Part shown: positions 45,179-57,734 of the stretch, one piece after another
Position numbering within the stretch: the stretch's first letter is position 1
How the letters are laid out: every line of letters starts with the position of its first letter
Source of the DNA: Canna indica
Taxonomy: Eukaryota; Streptophyta; Magnoliopsida; Zingiberales; Cannaceae
Assembly (NCBI GenBank): GCA_034359265.1
Contig: CP136897.1
Span: 29,871,501-29,935,500, forward strand
DNA length: 64,000 nucleotides
Direction: 5' to 3'
Position numbers and translations under genes: made by a program
The notes under the pieces: generated by a model
What the model was told of the DNA's origin: nothing
What the model saw: the letters and a program-made list of their open reading frames with translations, nothing else
Databases searched by the model: none

Positions 45179-45546
45179 GTCATGCACTTCTGATCATCGG
45201 CTAATAAGGGTGAGCGTCCGAGGGATAGCTCGGGGTCATTTTCTTCGTCTCTTTGCGCGCCTTTTAGCGCCACGTGAAAAGCTGAAATCGGACAATAATG
45301 CATGGAGTTACGCCCGTTTTAAACGAAAAATAATAATTGAAATGTTATATTTCTTATTTATTTACAAATTTTAATTTTTCGGGTCGGTTGGTCGATCGAG
45401 CCGGCCGTAGAGGTTGCGGCGGGCCCCGCGCGGGCGATCGACAGATAAATTTTATGTCGACGACGTCGTCCGTCCTTAACGTTTGGTTAGAAAGATTGGT
45501 AAAAAAAATGATCTCGTCGTGCAATCAAATAGGTAGTAAAAAAAAA

Positions 45547-45663
45547 CGTGCAACACGAGGACTTTCGAGGGGGTCACCCATCCTAGTACTACTCTCGCCC
45601 AAGCACAATTAACTTCGGAGTTCTGATGGGATCCGGTGCGTTAGTGCTGGTATGATCGCACCC
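45547..45663 (-). rRNA. 5S rRNA: 5S rRNA gene, copy 96
   Basis: Full length. C117G, G99A, G97C, C57T, G56T (last two in the A-box). Same as copy 103. Confidence 0.96.
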
Positions 45664-46031
45664 GTCATGCACTTCTGATCATCGGCTAATAAGGGTGAGC
45701 GTCTGAGTGATAGCTCGGGGTCATTTTCTTCGTCTCTTCGCGCGCCTTTTAGCGCCACGTGAAAAGCTGAAATCGGACAATAATGCACGGAGTTACGCTC
45801 GTTATAAACGAAAAATAATAATTGAAATGTTATTTTTCTTATTTATTTACAAATTTTAATTTTTTGGGTCGGTTGGTCGATCGAGCCGGCCGTAGAGGTT
45901 GCGGCTGGCCCCGCGCGGGCGATCGTCAGCCAAATTTTATGTCGACGACGTCGTCCGTACTTAACGTTTGGTTAGAAAGATTGGTAAAAAAAATGATCTC
46001 GCCGTGCAATCAAATAGTTAGTAAAAAAAAA

Positions 46032-46148
46032 GGTGCAACACGAGGAGTTCCCAGGGGGTCACCAATCCTAGTACTACTCTCGCCCAAGCACGCTTAACTT
46101 CGGAGTTCTGATGGGAACCGGTGCGTTAGTGCTGGTATGATCGCACCC
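46032..46148 (-). rRNA. 5S rRNA: 5S rRNA gene, copy 97
   Basis: Full length. G102C, G85T, A32T. Confidence 0.97.
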
Positions 46149-46516
46149 GTCATGCACTTCTGATCGTCGGCTAATAAGGGTGAGCGTCCGAGTGATAGCT
46201 CGGGGTCATTTTCTTCGACTCTTCGCGCGCCTTTCAGCGCCACGTGAAAAGCTGAAATCGGACAATAATGCACGGAGTTACGCCCGTTATAAATGAAAAA
46301 TAATAATTGAAATGTTATTTTTCTTATTTATTTACAAATTTTAATTTTTTGGGTCGGTTGGTCGATCGAGCCGGCCGTAGAGGTTGCGGCTGGCCCCGCG
46401 CGGGCGATCGACAGCCAAATTTTATGTCGACGACGTCGTCCGTCCTTAACGTTTGGTTAGAAAGATTGGTAAAAAAAGTGATCTCGTCGTGCAATCAAAT
46501 AGGTAGTGAAAAAAAA

Positions 46517-46633
46517 GGTGCAACACGAGGACCTCCCAGGGGGTCAACCATCCTAGTACTACTCTCGCCCAAGCACGCTTAACTTCGGAGTTCTGATGGG
46601 ATCCGGTGCGTTAGTGCTGGTATGATCGCACCC
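46517..46633 (-). rRNA. 5S rRNA: 5S rRNA gene, copy 98
   Basis: Full length. A101G, G87T. TATA-like element TTATTTG. Confidence 0.97.
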
Positions 46634-46990
46634 GTCATGCACTTCTGATCGTCGGCAAATAAGGGTGAGCGTCCGAGGGATAGCTCGGGGTCATTTTCTT
46701 CGTCTCTTCGCGCGTCTTTTAGCGCCACGTGAAAAGCTGAAATCGGACAATAATGCACGGAGTTACGCCCGTTTTAAACGAAAAATAATAATTGAAATGT
46801 TATTTTTCTTATTTATTTACAAATTTTAATTTTTCGGGTCGGTTGGTCGATCGAGCCGGCCGTAGAGGTTGCGGCGGGCGATCGACAGCCAAATTTTATG
46901 TCGACTACGTCGTCCGTCCTTAACGTTTGGTTAGAAAGATTGGTAAAAAAAATGATCTCGTCGTGCAATCAAATAGGTAGTAAAAAAAAA

Positions 46991-47107
46991 GGTGCAACAC
47001 GAGGACTTCCCAGGGGGTCACCCATCCTAGTACTACTCTCGCCCAGGCACGCTTAGCTTCGGAGTTTTGATGGGATCCGGTGCGTTAGTGCTGGTATGAT
47101 CGCACCC
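46991..47107 (-). rRNA. 5S rRNA: 5S rRNA gene, copy 99
   Basis: Full length. T62C, T52C, G41A. Left spacer has the 11-bp GC-core deletion. Confidence 0.97.
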
Positions 47108-47475
47108 GTCGTGCACTTCTGATCGTCGGCTAATAAGGGTGAGCGTCCGAGGGATAGCTCGGGGTCATTTTCTTCGTCTCTTTGCGCGCCTTTTAGCGCC
47201 ACGTGAAAAGCTGAAGTCGGACAATAATGCACGGAGTTACGCCAGTTTTAAACGAAAAATAAAAATTGAAATGTTATATTTCTTTTTTATTTACAAATTT
47301 TAATTTTTCGGGTCGGTTGGTCGATCGAGCCGGCCGTAGAGGTTGCGGCTGGCCCCGCGCGGGCGATCGACAGCCAAATTTTATGTCGACGACGTCGTCC
47401 GTCCTTAACGTTTGGTTAGAAAGATTGGTAAAAAAAGTGATCTCGTCGTGCAATCAAATAGGTAGTGAAAAAAAA

Positions 47476-47592
47476 GGTGCAACACGAGGACCTCCCAGGG
47501 GGTCAACCATCCTAGTACTACTCTCGCCCAAGCACGCTTAACTTCGGAGTTCTGATGGGATCCGGTGCGTTAGTGCTGGTATGATCGCACCC
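47476..47592 (-). rRNA. 5S rRNA: 5S rRNA gene, copy 100
   Basis: Same as copy 98. Confidence 0.97.
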
Positions 47593-47949
47593 GTCATGCA
47601 CTTCTGATCGTCGGCAAATAAGGGTGAGCGTCCGAGGGATAGCTCGGGGTCATTTTCTTCGTCTCTTCGCGCGTCTTTTAGCGCCACGTGAAAAGCTGAA
47701 ATCGGACAATAATGCACGGAGTTTCGCCCGTTTTAAACGAAAAATAATAATTGAAATGTTATTTTTCTTATTTATTTACAAATTTTAATTTTTCGGGTCG
47801 GTTGGTCGATCGAGCCGGCCGTAGAGGTTGCGGCGGGCGATCGACAGCCAAATTTTATGTCGACTACGTCGTCCGTCCTTAACGTTTGGTTAGAAAGATT
47901 GGTAAAAAAAATGATCTCGTCGTGCAATCAAATAGGTAGTAAAAAAAAA

Positions 47950-48066
47950 GGTGCAACACGAGGACTTCCCAGGGGGTCACCCATCCTAGTACTACTCTCG
48001 CCCAGGCACGCTTAGCTTCGGAGTTTTGATGGGATCCGGTGCGTTAGTGCTGGTATGATCGCACCC
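47950..48066 (-). rRNA. 5S rRNA: 5S rRNA gene, copy 101
   Basis: Same as copy 99. Confidence 0.97.
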
Positions 48067-48433
48067 GTCGTGCACTTCTGATCGTCGGCTAATAAGGGTG
48101 AGCGTCCGAGGGATAGCTCGGGGTCATTTTCTTCGTCTCTTTGCGCGCCTTTTAGCGCCACGTGAAAAGCTGAAGTCGGACAATAATGCACGGAGTTACG
48201 CCAGTTTTAAACGAAAAATAAAAATTGAAATGTTATATTTCTTTTTTATTTACAAATTTTAATTTTTCGGGTCGGTTGGTCGATCGAGCCGGCCGTAGAG
48301 GTTGCGACGGGCCCCGCGCGGGCGATCGACAGCTAAATTTTATGTCGACGACGTCGTCCGTCCTTAACGTTTGGTTAGAAAGATTGGTAAAAAAATGATC
48401 TCGTCGTGCAATCGAATAGGTAGTAAAAAAAAA

Positions 48434-48550
48434 GGTGCAACACGAGGACTTCCGAGGGGGTCACCCATCCTAGTACTACTCTCGCCCAAGCACGCTTAAC
48501 TTCGGAGTTCTGATGGGATCCGGTGCGTTAGTGCTGGTATGATCGCACCC
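48434..48550 (-). rRNA. 5S rRNA: 5S rRNA gene, copy 102
   Basis: Full length, single difference G97C. Confidence 0.98.
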
Positions 48551-48918
48551 ATCATGCACTTCTGATCGTCGGCTAATAAGGGTGAGCGTCCAAGTGATAG
48601 CTCGGGGTCATTTTCTTCGTCTCTTCGCGCGCCTTTTAGCGCCACGTGAAAAGCTGAAATCAGACAATAATGCACGGAGTTACGCCCGTTATAAACGAAA
48701 AATAATAATTGAAATGTTATTTTTCTTATTTATTTACAAATTTTAATTTTTCGGGTCGGTTGGTCGATCGAGCCGGCCGTAGAGGTTGCGGGTGGCCACG
48801 CGCGGGCGATCGACATCCAAATTTTATGTCGACGACGTCGTCCGTCCTTAACGTTTGGTTAGAAAGATTGGTAAAAAAAATGATCTCGTCGTGCAATCAA
48901 ATAGGTAGTAAAAAAAAA

Positions 48919-49035
48919 CGTGCAACACGAGGACTTTCGAGGGGGTCACCCATCCTAGTACTACTCTCGCCCAAGCACAATTAACTTCGGAGTTCTGATG
49001 GGATCCGGTGCGTTAGTGCTGGTATGATCGCACCC
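48919..49035 (-). rRNA. 5S rRNA: 5S rRNA gene, copy 103
   Basis: Same as copy 96. Confidence 0.96.
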
Positions 49036-49403
49036 GTCATGCACTTCTGATCATCGGCTAATAAGGGTGAGCGTCCGAGTGATAGCTCGGGGTCATTTTC
49101 TTCGTCTCTTCGCGCGCCTTTTAGCGCCACGTGAAAAGCTGAAATCGGACAATAATGCACGGAGTTACGCCCGTTATAAACGAAAAATAATAATTGAAAT
49201 GTTATTTTTCTTATTTATTTACAAATTTTAATTTTTTGGGTCGGTTGGTCGATCGAGCCGGCCGTAGAGGTTGCGGCTGGCCCCGCGCGGGCGATCTACA
49301 GTCAAATTTTATGTCGACGACGTCGTCCGTCCTTAACGTTTGGTTAGAAAGATTGGTAAAAAAAATGATCTCGTCGTGCAATCAAATAGGTAGTAAAAAA
49401 AAA

Positions 49404-49519
49404 GGTGCAACACGAGAACTTCCCAGGGGGTCACCCATCCTAGCACTACTCTCGCCCAAGCACGCTTAACTTAAGAGTTCCGATGGGATCCGATGCGTTA
49501 GTGCTGGTATGTAGCACCC
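49404..49519 (-). rRNA. 5S rRNA: 5S rRNA gene, copy 104 (1-nt deletion)
   Basis: 116 bp, base lost near nt 7-9; C104T, A77G, G48T, C47T, A40G, C28T. Base -1 is A. Confidence 0.94.
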
Positions 49520-49887
49520 TTCATGCACTTCTGATCGTCGGCTAATAAGGGTGAGCGTCCGAGTGATAGCTCGGGGTCATTTTCTTCGTCTCTTCGCGCG
49601 CCTTTTAGCGCCACGTGAAAAGCTGAAATCAGACAATAATGCACGGAGTTACGCTCGTTATAAACGAAAAATAATAATTGAAATGTTATTTTTCTTATTT
49701 ATTTACAAATTTTAATTTTTTGGGTCGGTTGGTCGATCGAGCCGGCCGTAGAGGTTGCGGCTGGCCCCGCGCGGGCGATCGTCAGCCAAATTTTATGTCG
49801 ACGACGTCGTCCGTACTTAACGTTTGGTTAGAAAGATTGGTAAAAAAAATGATCTCGCCGTGCAATCAAATAGTTAGTAAAAAAAAA

Positions 49888-50004
49888 GGTGCAACACGAG
49901 GAGTTCCCAGGGGGTCACCAATCCTAGTACTACTCTCGCCCAAGCACGCTTAACTTCGGAGTTCTGATGGGAACCGGTGCGTTAGTGCTGGTATGATCGC
50001 ACCC
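49888..50004 (-). rRNA. 5S rRNA: 5S rRNA gene, copy 105
   Basis: Same as copy 97, 3,856 bp away. Confidence 0.97.
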
Positions 50005-50372
50005 GTCATGCACTTCTGATCGTCGGCTAATAAGGGTGAGCGTCCGAGTGATAGCTCGGGGTCATTTTCTTCGTCTCTTCGCGCGCCTTTTAGCGCCACG
50101 TGAAAAGCTGAAATCGGACTATAATGCACGGAGTTACACCCGTTATAAATGAAAAATAATAATTGAAATGTTATTTTTCTTATTTATTTACAAATTTTAA
50201 TTTTTTGGGTCGGTTGGTCGATCGAGCCGGCCGTAGAGGTTGCGGCTGGCCCCGCGCGGGCGATCGACAACCAAATTTTATGTCGACGACGTCGTCCGTC
50301 CTTAACGTTTGGTTAGAAAGATTGGTAAAAAAAGTGATCTCGTCGTGCAATCAAATAGGTAGTGAAAAAAAA

Positions 50373-50489
50373 GGTGCAACACGAGGACTTCCCAGGGGGT
50401 CAACCATCCTAGTACTACTCTCGCCCAAGCACGCTTAACTTCGGAGTTCTGATGGGATCCGGTGCGTTAGTGCAGGTATGATCGCACCC
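50373..50489 (-). rRNA. 5S rRNA: 5S rRNA gene, copy 106
   Basis: Full length. G87T, A16T. Confidence 0.97.
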
Positions 50490-50856
50490 GTCATGCACTT
50501 CTGATCGTCGGCAAATAAGGGTGAGCGTCCGAGGGATAGCTCGGGGTCATTTTCTTCGTCTCTTCGCGCGTCTTTTAGCGCCACGTGAAAAGCTGAAATC
50601 GGACAATAATGCACGGAGTTACGCCCGTTTTAAACGAAAAATAATAATTGAAATGTTATTTTTCTTATTTATTTACAAATTTTAATTTTTCGGGTCGGTT
50701 GGTCGATCGAGCCGGCCGTAGAGGTTGCGACGGGCCCCGCACGGGCGATCGACAGCTAAATTTTATGTCGACGACGTCGTCCGTCCTTAACGTTTGGTTA
50801 GAAAGATTGGTAAAAAAATGATCTCGTCGTGCAATCGAATAGGTAGTAAAAAAAAA

Positions 50857-50973
50857 GGTGCAACACGAGGACTTCCGAGGGGGTCACCCATCCTAGTACT
50901 ACTCTCGCCCAAGCACGCTTAACTTCGGAGTTCTGATGGGATCCGGTGCGTTAGTGCTGGTATGATCGCACCC
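50857..50973 (-). rRNA. 5S rRNA: 5S rRNA gene, copy 107
   Basis: Full length, single difference G97C. Confidence 0.98.
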
Positions 50974-51341
50974 ATCATGCACTTCTGATCGTCGGCTAAT
51001 AAGGGTGAGCGTTCAAGTGATAGCTCGGGGTCATTTTCTTCGTCTCTTCGCGCGCCTTTTAGCGCCACGTGAAAAGCTGAAATCAGACAATAATGCACGG
51101 AGTTACGCCCGTTATAAACGAAAAATAATAATTGAAATGTTATTTTTCTTATTTATTTACAAATTTTAATTTTTCGGGTCGGTTGGTCGATCGAGCCGGC
51201 CGTAGAGGTTGCGGGTGGCCCCGCGTGGGCGATCGACATCCAAATTTTATGTCGACGACGTCGTCCGTCCTAAACGTTTGGTTAGAAAGATTGGTAAAAA
51301 AAATGATCTCGTCGTGCAATCAAATAGGTAGTAAAAAAAAA

Positions 51342-51458
51342 GGTGCAACACGAGGACTTCCCAGGGGGTCACCCATCCTAGTACTACTCTCGCCCCAGCA
51401 CGCTTAACTTCGGAGTTCTGATGGGATCCGGTGCGTTAGTGCTGGTATGATCGCACCG
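51342..51458 (-). rRNA. 5S rRNA: 5S rRNA gene, copy 108
   Basis: Full length. T63G (A-box), G1C. Confidence 0.97.
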
Positions 51459-51815
51459 GTCATGCATTTCTGATCGTCGGCTAATAAGGGTGAGCGTCCG
51501 AGGGATAGCTCGGGGTCATTTTCTTGGTCTCTTCGCGCGTCTTTTAGCGCCACTTGAAAAGCTGAAATCGGACAATAATGCACGGAGTTACGCCCGTTTT
51601 AAACGAAAAATAATAATTGAAATGTTATTTTTCTTATTTATTTACAAATTTTAATTTTTCGGGTCGGTTGGTCGATCGAGCCGGCCGTAGAGGTTGCGGC
51701 GGGCGATCCACAGCCAAATTTTATGTCGACTACGTCGTCCGTCCTTAACGTTTGGTTAGAAAGATTGGTAAAAAAAATGATCTCGTCGTGCAATCAAATA
51801 GGTAGTAAAAAAAAA

Positions 51816-51932
51816 GGTGCAACACGAGGACTTCCCAGGGGGTCACCCATCCTAGTACTACTCTCGCCCAAGCACGCTTAGCTTCGGAGTTTTGATGGGA
51901 TCCGGTGCGTTAGTGCTGGTATGATCGCACCC
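51816..51932 (-). rRNA. 5S rRNA: 5S rRNA gene, copy 109
   Basis: Full length. T52C, G41A. Left spacer has the 11-bp GC-core deletion. Confidence 0.97.
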
Positions 51933-52299
51933 GTCGTGCACTTCTGATCGTCGGCTAATAAGGGTGAGCGTCCGAGGGATAGCTCGGGGTCATTTTCTTC
52001 GTCTCTTTGCGCGCCTTTTAGCGCCACGTGAAAAGCTGAAGTCGGACAATAATGCACGGAGTTAGGCCCGTTTTAAACGAAAAATAAAAATTGAAATGTT
52101 ATATTTCTTTTTTATTTACAAATTTTAATTTTTCGGGTCGGTTGGTCGATCGAGCCGGCCGTAGAGGTTGCGACGGGCCCCGCGCGGGCGATCGACAGCT
52201 AAATTTTATGTCGACGACGTCGTCCGTCCTTAACGTTTGGTTAGAAAGATTGGTAAAAAAATGATCTCGTCGTGCAATCGAATAGGTAGTAAAAAAAAA

Positions 52300-52416
52300 G
52301 GTGCAACACGAGGACTTCCGAGGGGGTCACCCATCCTAGTACTACTCTCGCCCAAGCACGCTTAAATTCGGAGTTCTGATGGGATCCGGTGCGTTAGTGC
52401 TGGTATGATCGCACCC
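52300..52416 (-). rRNA. 5S rRNA: 5S rRNA gene, copy 110
   Basis: Full length. G97C, G51T. Confidence 0.97.
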
Positions 52417-52784
52417 ATCATGCACTTCTGATCGTCGGCTAATAAGGGTGAGCGTCCAAGTGATAGCTCGGGGTAATTTTCTTCGTCTCTTCGCGCGCCT
52501 TTTAGCGCCACGTGAAAAGCTGAAATCAGACAATAATGCACGGAGTTACGCCCGTTATAAACGAAAAATAATAATTGAAATGTTATTTTTCTTATTTATT
52601 TACAAATTTTAATTTTTCGGGTCGGTTGGTCGATCGAGCCGGCCGTAGATGTTGCGGGTGGCCCCGCGCGGGCGATCGACATCCAAATTTTATGTCGACG
52701 ACGTCGTCCGTCCTTAACGTTTGGTTAGAAAGATTGGTAAAAAAAATGATCTCGTCGTGCAATCAAATAGGTAGTAAAAAAAAA

Positions 52785-52901
52785 GGTGCAACACGAGGAC
52801 TTCCCAAGGGGTCACCCATCCTAGTACTACTCTCGCCCAAGCACGCTTAACTTCGGAGTTCTGATGGGATCCGGTGCGTTAGTGCTGGTATGATCGCACC
52901 G
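52785..52901 (-). rRNA. 5S rRNA: 5S rRNA gene, copy 111
   Basis: Full length. C95T, G1C. Confidence 0.97.
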
Positions 52902-53258
52902 GTCATGCATTTCTGATCGTCGGCTAATAAGGGTGAGCGTCCGAGGGATAGCTCGGGGTTATTTTCTTCGTCTCTTCGCGCGTCTTTTAGCGCCACGTGA
53001 AAAGCTGAAATCGGACAATAATGCACGGAGTTACGCCCGTTTTAAACGAAAAATAATAATTGAAATGTTATTTTTCTTATTTATTTACAAATTTTAATTT
53101 TTCGGGTCGGTTGGTCGATCGAGCCGGCCGTAGAGGTTGCGGCGGGCGATCGACAGCCAAATTTTATGTCGACTACGTCGTCCGTCCTTAACGTTTGGTT
53201 AGAAAGATTGGTAAAAAAAATGATCTCGTCGTGCAATCAAATAGGTAGTAAAAAAAAA

Positions 53259-53375
53259 GGTGCAACACGAGGACTTCCTAGGGGGTCACCCATCCTAGTA
53301 CTACTCTCGCCCAAGCACGCTTAACTTCGGAGTTCTGATGGGATCCGATGCGTTAGTGCTGGTATGATCGCACCC
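53259..53375 (-). rRNA. 5S rRNA: 5S rRNA gene, copy 112
   Basis: Full length. G97A, C28T. Left spacer has the 11-bp GC-core deletion. Confidence 0.97.
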
Positions 53376-53743
53376 CTCATGCACTTCTGATCGTCGGCTA
53401 ATAAGGGTGAGCGTCCGAGGGATAGCTCGGGGTCATTTTCTTCGTCTCTTCGCGCGCCTTTTAGTGCCACGTGAAAAGTTGAAATCGGACAATAATGCAT
53501 GGAGTTACGCCAGTTTTAAACGAAAAATAATAATTGAAATGTTATTTTTCTTATTTACTTACAAATTTTAATTTTTCGGGTCGGTTGGTCGACCGAGCCG
53601 GCCGTAGAGGTTGCGGCGGGCCCCGCGCGGGCGATCGACAGCCAAATTTTATGTCGACGACGTCGTCCGTCCTTAACGTTTGGTTAGAAAGATTGGTAAA
53701 AAAAGTGATCTCGTCGTGCAATCAAATAGGTAGTGAAAAAAAA

Positions 53744-53860
53744 GGTGCAACACGAGGACTTCCCAGGGGGTCAACCATCCTAGTACTACTCTCGCCCAAG
53801 CACGCTTAACTTCGGAGTTCTGATGGGATCCGGTGCGTTAGTGCTGGTATGATCGCACCC
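53744..53860 (-). rRNA. 5S rRNA: 5S rRNA gene, copy 113
   Basis: Full length, single difference G87T. TATA-like element TTATTTG. Confidence 0.98.
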
Positions 53861-54228
53861 GTCATGCACTTCTGATCGTCGGCAAATAAGGGTGAGCGTC
53901 CGAGTGATAGCTCGGGGTCATTTTCTTCGTCTCTTCGCGCGCCTTTTTGCGCCACGTGAAAAGCTGAAATCAGACAATAATGCATGGAGTTACGCCCGTT
54001 CTAAACGAAAAATAATAATTGAAATGTTATTTTTCTTATTTATTTACAAATTTTAATTTTTCGGGTCAGTTGGTCGATCGAGCCGGCCGTAGAGGTTGCG
54101 GCGGGCCCAGCGCGGGCGATCGACAGCCAAATTTTATGTCGACGACGTCGTCCGTCCTTAACGTTTGGTTAGAAAGATTGGTAAAAAAAATGATCTCGTC
54201 GTGCAATCAAATAGGTAGTAAAAAAAAA

Positions 54229-54345
54229 GGTGCAACACGAGGACTTCCCAGGGGGTCACCCATCCTAGTACTACTCTCGCCCAAGCACGCTTAACTTCGA
54301 AGTTCTGATGGGATACGGTGCGTTAGTGCTGGTATGATTGCACCC
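54229..54345 (-). rRNA. 5S rRNA: 5S rRNA gene, copy 114
   Basis: Full length. C46T, G31T, G7A. Confidence 0.97.
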
Positions 54346-54712
54346 GTCACGCACTTCTGATCGTCGGCTAATAAGGGTGAGCGTCCGAGGGATAGCTCGG
54401 CGTCATTTTCTTCGTCTCTTCGCGCGCCTTTTAGCGCCACGTGAAAAGCTGAAATCGGACAATAATGCACTGAGTTACGCCCGTTTTAAACGAAAAATAA
54501 TAATTGAAATGTTATTTTTCTTATTTATTTACAAATTTTAATTTTTCGGGTCGGTTGGTCGATCGAGCCGGCCGTAGAGATTGCGGCGGGCCCCGCGCGG
54601 GCGATCGACAGCCAAATTTTATTTCGACGACGTCGTCCGTCCTTAACGTTAGGTTAGAAAGATTGGTAAAAAAAATGATCTCGTCGTGCAATCAAATAGG
54701 TAGTAAAAAAAA

Positions 54713-54829
54713 GGTGCAACACGAGGACTTCCCAGGGGGTCACCCATCCTAGTACTATTGTCGCCCAAGCACGCTTAACTTCGGAGTTCTGATGGGATCC
54801 GGTGCGTTAGTGCTGGTATGATCGCACCC
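54713..54829 (-). rRNA. 5S rRNA: 5S rRNA gene, copy 115
   Basis: Full length. G72A, G70C (intermediate element). Confidence 0.97.
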
Positions 54830-55197
54830 GTCATGCACTTCTGATCGTCGACTAATAAGGGTGAGCGTCCGAGGGATAGCTCGGAGTCATTTTCTTCGTC
54901 TCTTCGCGCGCCTTTTTGCGCCACGTGAAAAGCTGAAATCGGACAATAATGCACGGAGTTACGCCCGTTTTAAACGAAAAATAATAATTGAAATGTTATT
55001 TTTCTTATTTATTTACAAATTTTAATTTTTTGGGTGGGTTGGTCGATCGAGCCGGCCGTAGAGGTTGCGGCGGGCCCCGCGCGGGCGATCGACAGCCAAA
55101 TTTTATTTCGACGACGTCGTCCGTCCTTAACGTTAGGTTACAAAGATTGGTAAAAAAAATGATCTCGTCGTGCAATCAAATAGGTAGTAAAAAAAAA

Positions 55198-55314
55198 GGT
55201 GCAACACGAGGACTTCCTAGGGGGTCACCCATCCTAGTACAACTCTCGCCCAAGCACGCTTAACTTCGAAGTTCTGATGGGATCCGGTGCGTTAGTGCTG
55301 GTATGATCGCACCC
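55198..55314 (-). rRNA. 5S rRNA: 5S rRNA gene, copy 116
   Basis: Full length. G97A, A74T, C46T. Confidence 0.97.
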
Positions 55315-55682
55315 GTCATGCACTTCTGATCGTCGGCTAATAAGGGTGAGCGTCCGAGGGATAGCTCGGAGTCATTTTCTTCGTCTCTTCGCGTGCCTTT
55401 CAGCGCCTCGTGAAAAGCTGAAATCGGACAATAATGCACGGAGTTACGCCCGTTTTAAACGAAAAATAATAATTGAAATGTTATTTTTCTTATTTATTTA
55501 CAAATTTTAATTTTTCGGGTCGGTTGGTCGATCGAGCCGGCCGTAGAGGTTGCGGAGGGCCCCGCGCGGGCGATCGACAGCCAAATTTTATGTCGACGAC
55601 GTCATCCGTCCTTACCGTTTGGTTAGCAAGATTGGTAAAAAAAATGATCTCGTCGTGCAATCAAATAGTTAGTAAAAAAAAA

Positions 55683-55799
55683 GGTGCAACACGAGGACTT
55701 CCCAGGGGGTCACCCATCCTAGTACTATTCTCGCCCAAGCACGCTTAACTTCGGGGTTCTGATGGGATTCGGTGCGTTAGTGCTGGTATGATCGCACCC
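55683..55799 (-). rRNA. 5S rRNA: 5S rRNA gene, copy 117
   Basis: Full length. G72A, T45C, G31A. Confidence 0.97.
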
Positions 55800-56165
55800 G
55801 TCATGCACTTCTGATCGTCGGCTAATAAGGGTGAGCGTCCGAGGAGTAGCTCGGGGTCATTTTCTTCGTCTCTTGGCGCGCCTTTTAGCGCCACGTGAAA
55901 AGCTGAAATCGGACAATAATGCACGGAGTTACGCCCGTTTTAAACGAAAAATAATAATTGAAATGTTTTTTTCTTATTTATTTATAAATTTTAATTTTTC
56001 GGGTGGGTTGGTCGATCGAGCCGACCGTAGAGGTTGCGGCGGGCCGCGCGTGGGCGATCGACAGCCAAATTTTATGTCGACGACGTCGTCCGTCCTTAAC
56101 GTTTGGTTAGAAAGATTGGTAAAAAAATGATCTCGTCATGCAATCAAATAGGTGGTAAAAAAAAA

Positions 56166-56281
56166 GGTGCAACACGAGGACTTCCGAGGGGTCACCCATC
56201 CTAGTACCACTCTCGCCCAAGCACGCTTAACTTCGGAGTTCTGATGGGATCCGGTGTGTTAGTGCTGGTATGATCGCACCC
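56166..56281 (-). rRNA. 5S rRNA: 5S rRNA gene, copy 118 (1-nt C-box deletion)
   Basis: 116 bp: one C missing from the C-run at nt 91-95 in the C-box. Also G97C, A74G, G25A. Confidence 0.95.
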
Positions 56282-56649
56282 GTCGTGCACTTCTGATCAT
56301 CGGCTAATAAGGGTGAGCGTCCAAGGGATAGCTCGGGGTCATTTTCTTCGTCTCTTCGCGCGCCTTTTAGCGCCACGTGAAAAGCTGAAATCAGACAATA
56401 ATGCACGGAGTTACGCCCGTTTTAAACGAAAAATAATAATTGAAATGTTATTTTTCTTATTTATTTACAAATTTTAATTTTTCGGGTCGGTTGGTCGATC
56501 GAGCCGGCCGTAGAGGTTGCGGCGGGCCCCGCGCGGGCGATCGAAAGCCAAATTTTATGTCGACGACGTCGTCCGTCCTTAACGTTTGGTTAGAAAGATT
56601 GGTAAAAAAAATGATCTCGTCGTGCAATCAAATAGGTAGAAAAAAAAAA

Positions 56650-56766
56650 GGTGCAACACGAGGACTTCCCAGGGGGTCACCCATCCTAGTACTACTCTCG
56701 CCCAAGCACGCTTAACTTCGAAGTTCTGATGGGATCCGGTGCGTTAGTGCTGGTATGATTGCACCC
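56650..56766 (-). rRNA. 5S rRNA: 5S rRNA gene, copy 119
   Basis: Full length. C46T, G7A. Confidence 0.97.
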
Positions 56767-57133
56767 GTCACGCACTTCTGATCGTCGGCTAATAAGGGTG
56801 AGCGTCCGAGGGATAGCTCGGGGTCATTTTCTTCGTCTATTCGCGCGCCTTTTAGCGCCACGTGAAAAGCTGAAATCGGACAATAATGCACGGAGTTACG
56901 CCCGTTTTAAACGAAAAATAATAATTGAAATGTTATTTTTCTTATTTATTTACAAATTTTAATTTTTCGGGTGGGTTGGTCGATCGAGCCGGCCGTAGAG
57001 GTTGAGGCGGGCCCCGCGCGGGCGATCGACAGCCAAATTTTATGTCGACGACGTATTCCGTCCTCAACGTTTGGTTAGAAAGATTGGTAAAAAAATGATC
57101 TCGTCGTGCAATCAAATAGGTAGTAAAAAAAAA

Positions 57134-57249
57134 GGTGCAACACGAGGACTTCCCAGGGGTCACCCATCCTAGTACTACTCTCGCCCAAGCAAGCTTAACT
57201 TTGGAGTTCTGATGGGATCCGGTGTGTTAGAGCTGGTATGATCGCACCC
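57134..57249 (-). rRNA. 5S rRNA: 5S rRNA gene, copy 120 (1-nt C-box deletion)
   Basis: 116 bp with the C-run deletion. Also G58T, G48A, G25A, A19T. Confidence 0.95.
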
Positions 57250-57617
57250 GTCGTGCACTTCTGATCGTCGGCTAAATAGGGTGTGCGTCCGAGGGATAGC
57301 TCGGGGTCATTTTCTTCGTCTCTTCGTGCGCATTTTAGCGCCACGTGAAAAGCTGAAATCGGACAATAATGCACGGAGTTACGCCCGTTTTAAACGAAAA
57401 ATAATAATTGAAATCTTATTTTTCTTATTTATTTACAAATTTTAATTTTTCGGGTCGGTTGGTCGATCGAGCCGGCCGTAGAGGTTGCGGCGGGCCCCGC
57501 GCGGGCGATCGACAGCCAAATTTTATGTCGACGACGTCGTCCGTCCTTAACGTTAGGTTAGAAAGATTGGTAAAAAAAATGATCTCGTCGTGCAATCAAA
57601 TAGGTAGTAAAAAAACA

Positions 57618-57734
57618 AGTGTAACACGAGGACTTCCCAGGGGGTCACCCATCCTAGTACTATTGTCGCCCAAGCACGCTTAACTTCGGAGTTCTGATGG
57701 GATCCGGTGCGTTAGTGCTGGTATGATCGCACCC
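57618..57734 (-). rRNA. 5S rRNA: 5S rRNA gene, copy 121
   Basis: Full length. C117T, G113A, G72A, G70C. T-run interrupted by G near the gene. Confidence 0.96.

Larger units (their letters stand above)
46352..48269. repeat. 959-bp two-unit tandem duplication (two copies)
   Basis: 46352-47310 and 47311-48269 match at an offset of 959 with one difference seen (A to T at about 47723). Each contains a two-gene dimer (copies 98-99 and 100-101). Confidence 0.92.
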
